The notes: generated by a model from the sequence alone, not told the origin. Positions 1-6,583 are shown, counted from the stretch's first letter. The stretch is DNA of 6,689 nt from Elusimicrobia bacterium RIFCSPLOWO2_12_FULL_59_9 (GCA_001800185.1 MGUX01000057.1:1-6689), one strand, 5' to 3'. Translations and numbers: made by a program.

Positions 1-1007
1 TCTCTCCCAAAGGTTTCAGCGGGCAGCTTAAAAACTACAACGAATTTGACCGTATGAAAATGAAGAAAGCCGAGCAAGGCAAAGTGGGCAGCGTGAGCAA
101 CAGCCGCCTTCGGGGAGTCATGGGAAGCCGAAAAGCCGAGGCTCTCACCGGCAGCGCTGGCGAGCAGTTGCTCATGGCCAGAGATGCCTCCAAAAGAGCC
201 GCCAATTACGCCGGAGACTCCACCATGTCGGGCGAATATGCTCGCTTTGAGGATGCCCAGAAAGTCGAGGGGACTCCCGACGGGCTGGGCGGCGACGGCA
301 TGGGGCAGGGCGCCAAGGATTCCGGTTTCGGCACCGGCAAACCCGAGGATATCAGCAATTGGGGAGGAAATACGGACACCAAGGATCCGTGCAAGACTAC
401 GACTGGCCCCGACATCGGAGCTCCAGCGGGTCCGCCCTCCAAGGAATGCTGCAAAGAAAAGCCCGAAACCCAGGGTTGCGGCGATATAGGGACCAATTTC
501 TGCCAGGAACACCCGGGCGACCCGACTTGTCAAAAAAAGGATGAAAAAAAAGACCCCGATTGGATAAAGGATTCCAAAGATGGCATTAAGGAAATGGAAG
601 GGGCGATGGGATTAATGGCAATTGCTGCGGGAGTTCAATTTCTCGCGATTGCTGCTCTAGGCAGTATCATTGGCGCTCCTTTATTCTGGGCTATATGGGC
701 TGCGTCAGTCGTCATACTGATAATGGCTATGGTCAAATTGGTTAAGGCCATAATTGCCGCCACCCAGGTCATAAGGCAAGGACAAACCCTTCTCGGCACG
801 TTGATGTTGACCACGGCCACTTTGCTTTTAGTTACTGCAGTTATGTTGTGTTTTCCGGGTATAAGTTGGGCTGCCATAGGAATCATGGCTGGCATTTCTG
901 TGGTATTTTGGGCCGGTATGCGGGCCTCGGCCAATCAACAATGGAAAGCCCATGGCCAGACCTCGGAAGGGAAAGACGCTTCCGCGGCCGCCTTCTTTGA
1001 CTTTTAA
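1..1007 (+). CDS. Uncharacterised polytopic membrane protein with Cys-rich linker (5' end cut by window)
   Basis: I do not recognise this protein. The frame is open from base 3 and runs to a TAA at 1005-1007. The first Met codon, at 54, has no purine-rich ribosome binding site, unlike the other genes here, so the gene most likely starts outside the window. Counting from that Met (317 residues): a basic, polar segment (1-75) contains GEQLLMARDASKRAANY; a Gly-rich linker follows (76-110); then a cysteine cluster (C113, C132, C133, C142, C150, C159); then a charged Lys/Asp stretch (160-182). Hydrophobic segments at about 185-207, 209-230, 247-266 and 269-288 suggest four membrane helices, with a short polar tail after them. 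The cysteine spacing suggests disulfides outside the cytoplasm, but positive charges between helices 2 and 3 point the other way, so topology is unresolved. The next gene starts 8 bases downstream, so the two are probably co-transcribed. DNA coding for the helices is visibly AT-richer than the rest, as is common for membrane segments. Coding status is secure; function is unknown. Confidence 0.85.
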   Translation, partial: SPKGFSGQLKNYNEFDRMKMKKAEQGKVGSVSNSRLRGVMGSRKAEALTGSAGEQLLMARDASKRAANYAGDSTMSGEYARFEDAQKVEGTPDGLGGDGMGQGAKDSGFGTGKPEDISNWGGNTDTKDPCKTTTGPDIGAPAGPPSKECCKEKPETQGCGDIGTNFCQEHPGDPTCQKKDEKKDPDWIKDSKDGIKEMEGAMGLMAIAAGVQFLAIAALGSIIGAPLFWAIWAASVVILIMAMVKLVKAIIAATQVIRQGQTLLGTLMLTTATLLLVTAVMLCFPGISWAAIGIMAGISVVFWAGMRASANQQWKAHGQTSEGKDASAAAFFDF

Positions 1008-1011
1008 GAGG
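1006..1011 (+). promoter_or_regulatory. Ribosome binding site of the 1016 gene
   Basis: AAGAGG overlaps the stop codon of the preceding gene and lies 4 bases before the ATG at 1016. It is weaker and closer than the site at 2457-2467. With only 8 bases between the genes, translation of the second gene may be coupled to the first by terminating ribosomes (inference). Confidence 0.5.
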
Positions 1012-1015
1012 CTCC

Positions 1016-2338
1016 ATGGCGGCATTTTTCAAGGATAAAAAGGATGCCGAAAAGGAAAAGAAGCGGGCCTTGCCCTGGTTGTGGATTGTTTTTGGTACTT
1101 TGAGCGCCGTCGTCCTCTGGATTGGCTTGACGGGCAACATCGGCCGCCTTCTTGACGGGAGCTTGTTTTTTAGATTCTCCTCCTCAAAAGAAACTTCTTC
1201 CGGGACTTCGGCGGGCCAAGCGGCAAGTCTCGCGGCCGAGTTCAAGAAAGCCGCCGAGCGCGGGGCCCTCGACGAGGTCGGCATCAAGATATCCCGGACC
1301 GCGGGATTTGACTTGGGCGCTTCGGCCGGCATGGGCGAGTCGGCGGCTTCCTCCAAAAACTCCATCGGCATGCTGCGCCACAACCGGGGCTGGTTCGCGG
1401 ACTCCGGCGAGCAGGCCCGCGTGGGCGATTATAAAACCGACAAAAGCAAAGCGGAGGGGGTCTTTATCGACGATAAATCCGCGCGGGATCCGGGCAACAA
1501 AATCGCCGCGGAGTTGGGAGGCGCCGGCGCGGGCTCCGTGGGCTATGCGGTTCCGGACGAGGGGCTTTTTAACGGCCCCATCGGCGCCGAGGACGCCGGC
1601 AGCGTCGAAGCCCGCAGGATTGCCGGCATGGCGCAGAAGGCCGGAGGCAGCGTCGTCGAGCTCAAGGGGCCAAGACCCCCGCGAGCCGTCCGCGGCGAAA
1701 TCCGCAAGGTCAGCCGAAGGCGGGTGCCGGATAGCGCCCTTAAAGGGGCGCAGGGGTTCGACAAACCGAATTTGGATACCGCCTTCAGGAGTTTGGGCTA
1801 CGCGGACGCCACCACGAATTTGGCCAAGTACGAGGACACCAAGGAAGTGGCCGCCACCGAGAGCAGCGATTACGCCAACGGAACCGGTTTGGGCCAAGAT
1901 GTTTTGAAAACTCGCGGCGACGTCGCCATGCCTCCCGACACTCAGACTTTGAGCCGGACCATCACCGACGGCTTGGACGACACCACCGACGACATGCTGG
2001 AGTGCACCCAAGAGTTGGGTCGGAACCAGGACACCATCGTCGCCAAAGGAAACGAAAAAATTGAGCGTCAGCAAGAGGCCGCTCAGTTGCGCGCGGATGC
2101 CGCGGAGCTAAGAGCCCTGGCTTCTGCGGCAAATAATTGGTGCGACGGCAACTGCCAGTATTGGCAAGGCCCCGGTAGATTGTCCACCTGCGCTCGGAAA
2201 AGAGATGAAGCCCACGACCAAAACCGAGAGGCCGGCCGCAAAGAGGCTGAGGCCGTGGATAAGGACGAGGAGGCCGATAGGCTCGGCCAGGAAGTGGACG
2301 GACTTCAAGCGGAAGTGGATGCGGCCTGCGAGCGATAG
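1016..2338 (+). CDS. Uncharacterised single-pass membrane protein with C-terminal cysteine-bounded helical hairpin
   Basis: A 440-residue protein that I do not recognise. A Lys-rich N-terminus (6-17) precedes one hydrophobic helix (about 20-39), so the chain probably sits N-in with the rest outside the cytoplasm. Residues 55-215 are Gly/Ala/Ser-rich and low in complexity; they contain ARDP (156-159) followed by LGG (167-169), as in the 2476 gene product. Residues 219-236 are strongly basic (RPPRAVRGEIRKVSRRR). Residues 345-373 and 394-438 are Glu/Ala/Arg-rich predicted helices with coiled-coil character, joined by a loop holding C376, C380 and C392. The other two cysteines, C330 and C438, lie exactly 46 residues before C376 and after C392, so an antiparallel hairpin would bring each pair together. 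The ATG at 1016 is chosen because of its upstream AAGAGG and because it gives the normal charged N-terminus before the helix. It appears to share a transcript with the gene ending at 1007. It could be an envelope scaffold or a subunit of a surface machine, but nothing in the sequence settles this. Confidence 0.88.
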   Translation: MAAFFKDKKDAEKEKKRALPWLWIVFGTLSAVVLWIGLTGNIGRLLDGSLFFRFSSSKETSSGTSAGQAASLAAEFKKAAERGALDEVGIKISRTAGFDLGASAGMGESAASSKNSIGMLRHNRGWFADSGEQARVGDYKTDKSKAEGVFIDDKSARDPGNKIAAELGGAGAGSVGYAVPDEGLFNGPIGAEDAGSVEARRIAGMAQKAGGSVVELKGPRPPRAVRGEIRKVSRRRVPDSALKGAQGFDKPNLDTAFRSLGYADATTNLAKYEDTKEVAATESSDYANGTGLGQDVLKTRGDVAMPPDTQTLSRTITDGLDDTTDDMLECTQELGRNQDTIVAKGNEKIERQQEAAQLRADAAELRALASAANNWCDGNCQYWQGPGRLSTCARKRDEAHDQNREAGRKEAEAVDKDEEADRLGQEVDGLQAEVDAACER

Positions 2339-2344
2339 GGCGCG

Positions 2345-2370
2345 AAAAAACACCCTGTAAAAAACACCCT
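2345..2370 (+). repeat. Perfect 12-bp direct repeat, 14-bp period
   Basis: AAAAAACACCCT occurs at 2345-2356 and again at 2359-2370, separated by GT. It begins 7 bases after the stop of the 1016 gene and its second copy ends on the first base of a -35-like element. A regulator binding two half-sites is one reading; simple local duplication is another. No function is shown by the sequence alone. Confidence 0.75.
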
Positions 2371-2397
2371 TGCAATTTTTGGATATATCTGTTAAAT
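2370..2397 (+). promoter_or_regulatory. Weak sigma70-like promoter candidate for the 2476 gene
   Basis: TTGCAA (2370-2375, four of six matches to TTGACA) is followed after 16 bases by TTAAAT (2392-2397, four of six matches to TATAAT). AATAAT (2395-2400) matches five of six but at an overlong 19-base spacing. The region is clearly AT-richer than the surrounding coding DNA and sits in the only large gap between the genes. Host sigma-factor preferences are unknown, so the call is tentative; read-through from upstream is equally possible because I see no terminator after 2338. Confidence 0.3.
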
Positions 2398-2418
2398 AAT
2401 TGGTACCCCCTATCCTTG

Positions 2419-2447
2419 GTCTTTTCTCCTCAGTAAGGGGAAAAGGC
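2419..2447 (+). promoter_or_regulatory. Leader hairpin with possible alternative pairing to the ribosome binding site
   Basis: Bases 2419-2430 pair with 2436-2447 to give a 12-bp stem (two G-U pairs) and a 5-base CAGTA loop. No T-run follows, so it does not look like an intrinsic terminator. The 5' arm CTTTTCTCCTC (2421-2431) can instead pair over 11 continuous positions, three of them G-U, with GAGGGGAGGAG (2457-2467), the ribosome binding site of the 2476 gene. The two structures exclude each other. This is compatible with a translational on/off leader, but purine-rich ribosome binding sites pair easily with pyrimidine tracts by chance. Confidence 0.4.
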
Positions 2448-2456
2448 GAAAGGCGC

Positions 2457-2467
2457 GAGGGGAGGAG
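2457..2467 (+). promoter_or_regulatory. Strong ribosome binding site of the 2476 gene
   Basis: GAGGGGAGGAG contains a near-ideal Shine-Dalgarno sequence and ends 8 bases before the ATG at 2476, which fixes that start. It is the strongest such site in the window. Confidence 0.8.
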
Positions 2468-2475
2468 TTTAGGCG

Positions 2476-4110
2476 ATGCCCCCTCAACCCAAGCCGTTTC
2501 CCAAAGTTCCTCAAAATCCTCAGCTCAAAATCAAGAATCCTGAGTTCAGCTTGGGCTTGCTCTCCCGCATCCGGCGCATGGACAAGAAGGACTTGGCCGC
2601 CATCGGGGCGGGTTTGAGCCTTTTGATCACCTTGCCCGTCGCAGAAAACTACATTTCCCGCTCGACCGACGAAGGTTTTTTGACTCCGGGCTTTTCAAGC
2701 CGCGACACGGAGATGTTCGGCGACGGCGGCGGCAAAAAAGGCGCTTATGAACCCGGCGCCGGCGGTCTGGGGGCGCCCGGCAGCGTGCCCGGCGAGGCGG
2801 GCGAGGAATACGTCACGCCCCTGGACGCGCGAGATCCGGCGTCTTTGGTGATGGGATTGGGGGGGCCGCGTCAAAAACCGGCGGGCGAGGAAGAGGACCT
2901 CAAGGACGCTCTGGCCAACGCTCTTCAGCAAGGGACGCGGCAAGCCAATCAATCGGCCGGCCTTCCCAAACCCTCAAAAACTCTGGCCAGCCACTTGAGA
3001 TTGGGGGGCGGAGGCGGCGGGGGCGGAGGAACCACGGCTGCCATGAATTTCAAGGGCACCAACATCAAGTCGGCCGCGCAAGATGTGCCCAGCGCTCCCG
3101 GCGCCAGGCGTCTGGCCTACTCGGGGGCTCGAGGCATGCCTGGATACGGAGGGGTCGCGCCCAGAAGCCTCAACGCCGGAACCGGCGAAGCCTTGGAAAG
3201 GCTCAGATCCGAAGCGGATAAAGCCGCCATGTTCAACCGGAACGCCGGCGCCGTCAAATCCCTGGACCAAGCCGGAAAAGACGCTCTGGATTTGGGAGCC
3301 GAAGCCGGAGGTGGCAGCAGCGGCGCCGGATCCGGCCACGACAAGGAGGGGGGCAAATTCAAAGGCGGCTCCCCAAATTTAGGAAGCAAAACCCTGGGTG
3401 AAAACTTGGACGCTCTTCGCAAGAGAAAACAGCTTGAGCGTGAGGAGAAGCTCAAGGATCATTACTTGATGGAATCTCTGACCGGTAAGGAGATTCTGGG
3501 CCTGGGCCCCGCCGGCACCAAAATCCTCAGCGAGACCATTTTGGGCGCCATCGCCGGAGAAAAAGGTATTGCTGGGGGCATCATGGGATGGGGGGCCAAG
3601 GCGACCCAGGCCAGTTTGATCGGCACCTCCTCCATTGCATGTTACAAGTACAAGAAAAAGTTGCCGGGCGACAAAGAGGAGGAAGGATGCTGTCCCACCA
3701 GCGACTGCCTCGTCACCAAAGATCAGCAGGTCGTAGGCAAGGATGACAAGGGAAAAGAGGATTGGAGCGACCAGCGGGGGGAGTATGCCGGTCCCGGCGA
3801 AATCCCAGGCAAAGGCGGAGTTTTGCCGGGTACCTGGAACTTAGTGAAAAAGGCGGGGGGCGCGGGAAAAGATTTGATGGTCGGCGCGGGCAAGGCTGTT
3901 GTTGGCGCCCTAAAACCGGATGAGACCGTCAAGACCCCGTCCGGCAAATCATATCTTATTTACCAAAATGCCGGCGGCACCATGGATTGCTGTGAGGAAG
4001 GCATTGTCTGCGGATTGGATCTCAGCAACAATCTAAGGGTTGTAGACTCAACTAACAATAAACCCTTGGGGAACCTAATTAAAAGATCTGTTGAAAAGTG
4101 CGGCTCCTGA
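2476..4110 (+). CDS. Uncharacterised single-pass membrane protein, Gly-rich, with two CC-x(4-5)-C clusters
   Basis: A 544-residue protein of unknown function. A Pro/Lys-rich N-terminus (1-38, including RIRRMDKKD) precedes one hydrophobic segment (about 40-57), so the remainder probably lies outside the cytoplasm. Residues 60-175 are Gly/Ala/Pro-rich and include ARDP (118-121) with LGG (128-130). A run of nine glycines spans 177-185. Residues 190-275 are basic then helical (SGARGMPG; GEALERLRSEADKAAMF) and resemble a segment of the protein encoded at 1-1007. A charged helix (310-332) is followed by a Gly/Ala-rich weakly hydrophobic stretch (338-388). Two cysteine clusters follow: C389/C405/C406/C411 and C505/C506/C512, plus C542 near the end. 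Disulfides in the periplasm or on the surface are the likely use, although metal binding cannot be excluded. DNA from about 3940 to the stop is visibly AT-richer. The gene starts after a 137-base gap with its own strong ribosome binding site, and the next gene follows after 22 bases, so those two likely form a unit. Confidence 0.88.
   Translation: MPPQPKPFPKVPQNPQLKIKNPEFSLGLLSRIRRMDKKDLAAIGAGLSLLITLPVAENYISRSTDEGFLTPGFSSRDTEMFGDGGGKKGAYEPGAGGLGAPGSVPGEAGEEYVTPLDARDPASLVMGLGGPRQKPAGEEEDLKDALANALQQGTRQANQSAGLPKPSKTLASHLRLGGGGGGGGGTTAAMNFKGTNIKSAAQDVPSAPGARRLAYSGARGMPGYGGVAPRSLNAGTGEALERLRSEADKAAMFNRNAGAVKSLDQAGKDALDLGAEAGGGSSGAGSGHDKEGGKFKGGSPNLGSKTLGENLDALRKRKQLEREEKLKDHYLMESLTGKEILGLGPAGTKILSETILGAIAGEKGIAGGIMGWGAKATQASLIGTSSIACYKYKKKLPGDKEEEGCCPTSDCLVTKDQQVVGKDDKGKEDWSDQRGEYAGPGEIPGKGGVLPGTWNLVKKAGGAGKDLMVGAGKAVVGALKPDETVKTPSGKSYLIYQNAGGTMDCCEEGIVCGLDLSNNLRVVDSTNNKPLGNLIKRSVEKCGS
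3004..3030 (+). repeat. GGN-codon tract encoding nine glycines
   Basis: Nine consecutive GGN codons encode Gly177-185 of the 2476 gene product. Codon third positions vary (GGG, GGC, GGA), so it is not a pure triplet repeat, but it remains G-rich. It probably forms a flexible linker between the Gly/Ala/Pro-rich region and the basic-helical region. It could also be a site of length variation between strains (inference). Confidence 0.85.
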
Positions 4111-4123
4111 AGCAGAAAAAAGC

Positions 4124-4128
4124 GGAGG
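4124..4128 (+). promoter_or_regulatory. Ribosome binding site deciding the start at 4133
   Basis: GGAGG lies 4 bases before the ATG at 4133. An in-frame TTG at 4091 would add 14 residues, overlap the previous gene by 20 bases and bury the signal peptide, and it has no comparable site upstream. The ATG is therefore the preferred start. Confidence 0.75.
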
Positions 4129-4132
4129 CAAT

Positions 4133-6583
4133 ATGAAAACCCCTCTAAACGTTCTAATCTTCGGTCTATTTTTGTTCCTAGCTCTGGTTCCTCCCTCATT
4201 TGCAGCTAAGTCCGGTGGCCGCGCCAGAACTCAGGCAGAGGCTCGCATTCCGCCCGAGGCCGACTTCGAATCTACGGCACAAAACCTCATAGGACAGGTC
4301 CGCGAGAACAACACCACCGTCATTTCCGGCATCGCCCAGCGCTGGGACGTCTACCTGAAATCCCAGGGATACGCCGATTCTTCCGAGGAAATTCTCCAAC
4401 AGCAGATCGCGGATAACCCGGAGCCGTATGTGCGGGGCTATCTGAGGTTGATCACGGAGGACCAGGATCAGCAAATTCTGCACGGCCAAAGAAAACGCTC
4501 CGCCGATCTTTTTTTGCGGAATAAATTTGAGGAGGGCAAAAAACCGACTCTGATGGCGCTTCTCTTGTCCATCGGTTCCGACCCCTCCTTCGCCGATTAC
4601 GCGCGCGGAACGAAGGCATTCGACGGCGCGATGGTTTCAAACCAAGTCGCTTCTTCCGACGCGGCCGCTTCCGTGCTCGCCAAACAAGGCGCCAAGCCGG
4701 CTCCAAATCCGGGGGGTAAAACCACCGACACCATCGGATTTCCCAACTTTACAAACCTATGGGCGGACCCGTCGGTGCGGGTGTTGGACAACTCGGTCTT
4801 CATGTCCGTCTTCAATGATGAACACGGCAAATTTGGCGGCATCTGGTTTTTGGATCCCAATACCGGTTATTTAAAGCAGTTGCCAAAGAAGGAGCTCGAA
4901 CTTTCCGCGAAGGAGCAGAAAGAGGGCAAAAGAGTCGGTGTCCGGCTGGGGGATCGCAAAGTGTGGGTGGACGTAAAAAAGAGCAAAGAGGACTATGAAT
5001 TGGCTCTCATTGAGAATGAGCAGAAAAAGGACAAGACCACTTTGAATTCCCTGTTCAAAAAACGTTTCGATGCCGTGGCGCTTCAGGGGACGGAGCGCGG
5101 CGGCGCTCTCATGGAAGCCAATGGGGGCAAATATTACGTTTATCCCCAGATGTCGTTTAAGGGCGACAAAAGGGTGATCAGCTTGGGCTTTTGGGACGCG
5201 AAGGTGGTGGATGAATTCAGGGGCAAGGAGATTAACTTGGACTCGGCCTATTGGGTGGGCTCCCTTTTTAAACCCGACGCCGTGACGGCCATCGCCGAGG
5301 ATCAAGGAAAAAAATACAACTATTGGTCCAGAAGCATGCCGACTGTCGAGATGGGACCCAAAAAATATTACTTCAAGCAGCAGGAGGGAATCGGCTATAA
5401 ATTGATGGAGGAGGGGCCCGGAGGCAAGGAAGAGCCCAAAGAGCCGTTGGTGGAGCTCAAAAACTGCGACAGCGATTACATGCCGTTTACGACGGGCTAC
5501 GACCGGAAACAAACCGCCAACGGCTGGGTGTTTTTTGATTCCCAGTCCGGCGGGCAAAAAAGCCTGTGCATCAACGGCAAGGCCCTTCTGCAGTTTTCCG
5601 GCTACGACGTGACCATCGAAGAGACCGGCGACGACCTTCTGCTGACCTACAAGGAGAGCAAAAACACCAGCGATTACACCTACACCTACGTGCATAAAAA
5701 GGACGCCCAGGGCGTGAAGCCTCCGGACGGTCCCATACCGCATCTGGAATCGGTCGCTTGGATTTTAGTCAACAAGCCGGCCAATAATCCGGACTTGGTC
5801 AAGGATATCAAGTTTTTCGCCAAGCGGGGCGATCCCTTCGACAAGGCTCTGGCCTTTATCCCCGACGCCTCCGTTCTAAAGCAGGGGGCCGCCAAAGGCA
5901 TTCTGGCGGAGTGGTTCCGCCGTCAAGCGGAGGAGAAGTCCGGCGAGGCCACGGCGCAGAAGCAGGAAGCGCTGATATTTCCTTTCGTCAACGGCCAATT
6001 GGGAGACAAAGTCACCGTGGCGTCCTGGCATTGCGACGTCGCCGCCCATAACAAGCTGAGCACCGGCCTAAATCCGGATGCGCACGACGAGCTGCAGTGG
6101 AAGGACCTCAAGGCGGCGCTCTCCGGGGGCGCGCGGGGAAAGGAGCCGGTCCCGGGAGAAAACCCATCCGGCGACGGCGGCGCCCCCAGGCGGGAAAGAC
6201 GGGCGGAGCCGGGCGGAGCTGCAGACAACCGGGAAGCCCGGAAATTCTTTGCCTTGGGGCAAAAATGGTACAACGAGGCGCGCGCGGAAAAAGACCCCAA
6301 AATCAAATATGAAGAATATGGCCTGGCCATAAACGAGTGGACCAAGGCCCACCGGGCTTCCAAGGACCCCACATTCCAGCAGCTCGTCAAAAACAATATA
6401 GCCCTTGCCCGCAAGGAACGGCGCGAGAACGCGCCTTTCATGAGAAAGGTCATAGACAATACGACCGGAGCTCTTCCGTACATGTGGCCCTCCCCTTTTA
6501 TGTCTATTAAAGCGGCCACATGGATGGTCCAGTGGATGCGCCGCGGCTCCGGCGATAATTCCGACCAAACTCCGACGCAATAG
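4133..6583 (+). CDS. Uncharacterised secreted protein with signal peptide and TPR-like C-terminal region
   Basis: An 816-residue protein from the ATG at 4133; family not recognised. Residues 1-24 form a classical Sec signal peptide: Lys2, a hydrophobic core at about 5-19 and a probable signal peptidase I site SFA|AKS after Ala24. There is no lipobox cysteine. Residues 30-180 are mostly helical and charged. Residues 200-535 look beta-rich, with many aromatic and Gly-containing strands, including three similar patches, GKYYVY (332-337), GKKYNY (392-397) and PKKYYF (409-414). A beta-propeller or beta-sandwich is possible but not demonstrated. Residues 661-697 are a Gly/Pro/Arg-rich linker. Residues 697-763 form paired amphipathic helices with TPR-like spacing (ALGQKWYNEA; YEEYGLAINEWTKAH), often used for protein binding. 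The segment 781-802 is Met/Trp/Pro-rich and weakly hydrophobic, and might touch the membrane. Only three cysteines occur (445, 479, 634), unlike the neighbours. It lies 22 bases after the 2476 gene and probably shares its transcript. A periplasmic or surface partner of the preceding membrane proteins is the simplest inference. Confidence 0.88.
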   Translation: MKTPLNVLIFGLFLFLALVPPSFAAKSGGRARTQAEARIPPEADFESTAQNLIGQVRENNTTVISGIAQRWDVYLKSQGYADSSEEILQQQIADNPEPYVRGYLRLITEDQDQQILHGQRKRSADLFLRNKFEEGKKPTLMALLLSIGSDPSFADYARGTKAFDGAMVSNQVASSDAAASVLAKQGAKPAPNPGGKTTDTIGFPNFTNLWADPSVRVLDNSVFMSVFNDEHGKFGGIWFLDPNTGYLKQLPKKELELSAKEQKEGKRVGVRLGDRKVWVDVKKSKEDYELALIENEQKKDKTTLNSLFKKRFDAVALQGTERGGALMEANGGKYYVYPQMSFKGDKRVISLGFWDAKVVDEFRGKEINLDSAYWVGSLFKPDAVTAIAEDQGKKYNYWSRSMPTVEMGPKKYYFKQQEGIGYKLMEEGPGGKEEPKEPLVELKNCDSDYMPFTTGYDRKQTANGWVFFDSQSGGQKSLCINGKALLQFSGYDVTIEETGDDLLLTYKESKNTSDYTYTYVHKKDAQGVKPPDGPIPHLESVAWILVNKPANNPDLVKDIKFFAKRGDPFDKALAFIPDASVLKQGAAKGILAEWFRRQAEEKSGEATAQKQEALIFPFVNGQLGDKVTVASWHCDVAAHNKLSTGLNPDAHDELQWKDLKAALSGGARGKEPVPGENPSGDGGAPRRERRAEPGGAADNREARKFFALGQKWYNEARAEKDPKIKYEEYGLAINEWTKAHRASKDPTFQQLVKNNIALARKERRENAPFMRKVIDNTTGALPYMWPSPFMSIKAATWMVQWMRRGSGDNSDQTPTQ

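Noticed and set aside
610..940. AT-richer segment of the first gene as a horizontally acquired insert
   Set aside because: The composition shift coincides with the predicted membrane helices, whose hydrophobic codons are T-rich, so transfer is not needed to explain it.
1184..2074. Long antisense open frame (296 codons, minus strand)
   Set aside because: It lies fully inside the 1016 gene. High GC makes antisense frames long, and its product shows no coherent domain, while the plus-strand product has a clear helix, low-complexity and hairpin organisation.
2419..2447. Hairpin as an intrinsic terminator of the upstream gene
   Set aside because: No T-run follows on either strand, the stem is A/T-rich on one half, and the element lies just upstream of a strong ribosome binding site. 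A leader structure fits better.
4871..5743. Antisense open frame (290 codons, minus strand)
   Set aside because: It is embedded in the 4133 gene, its hydrophobic-looking translation mirrors Lys/Glu/Asp-rich codons on the plus strand, and the plus-strand frame continues uninterrupted through it.
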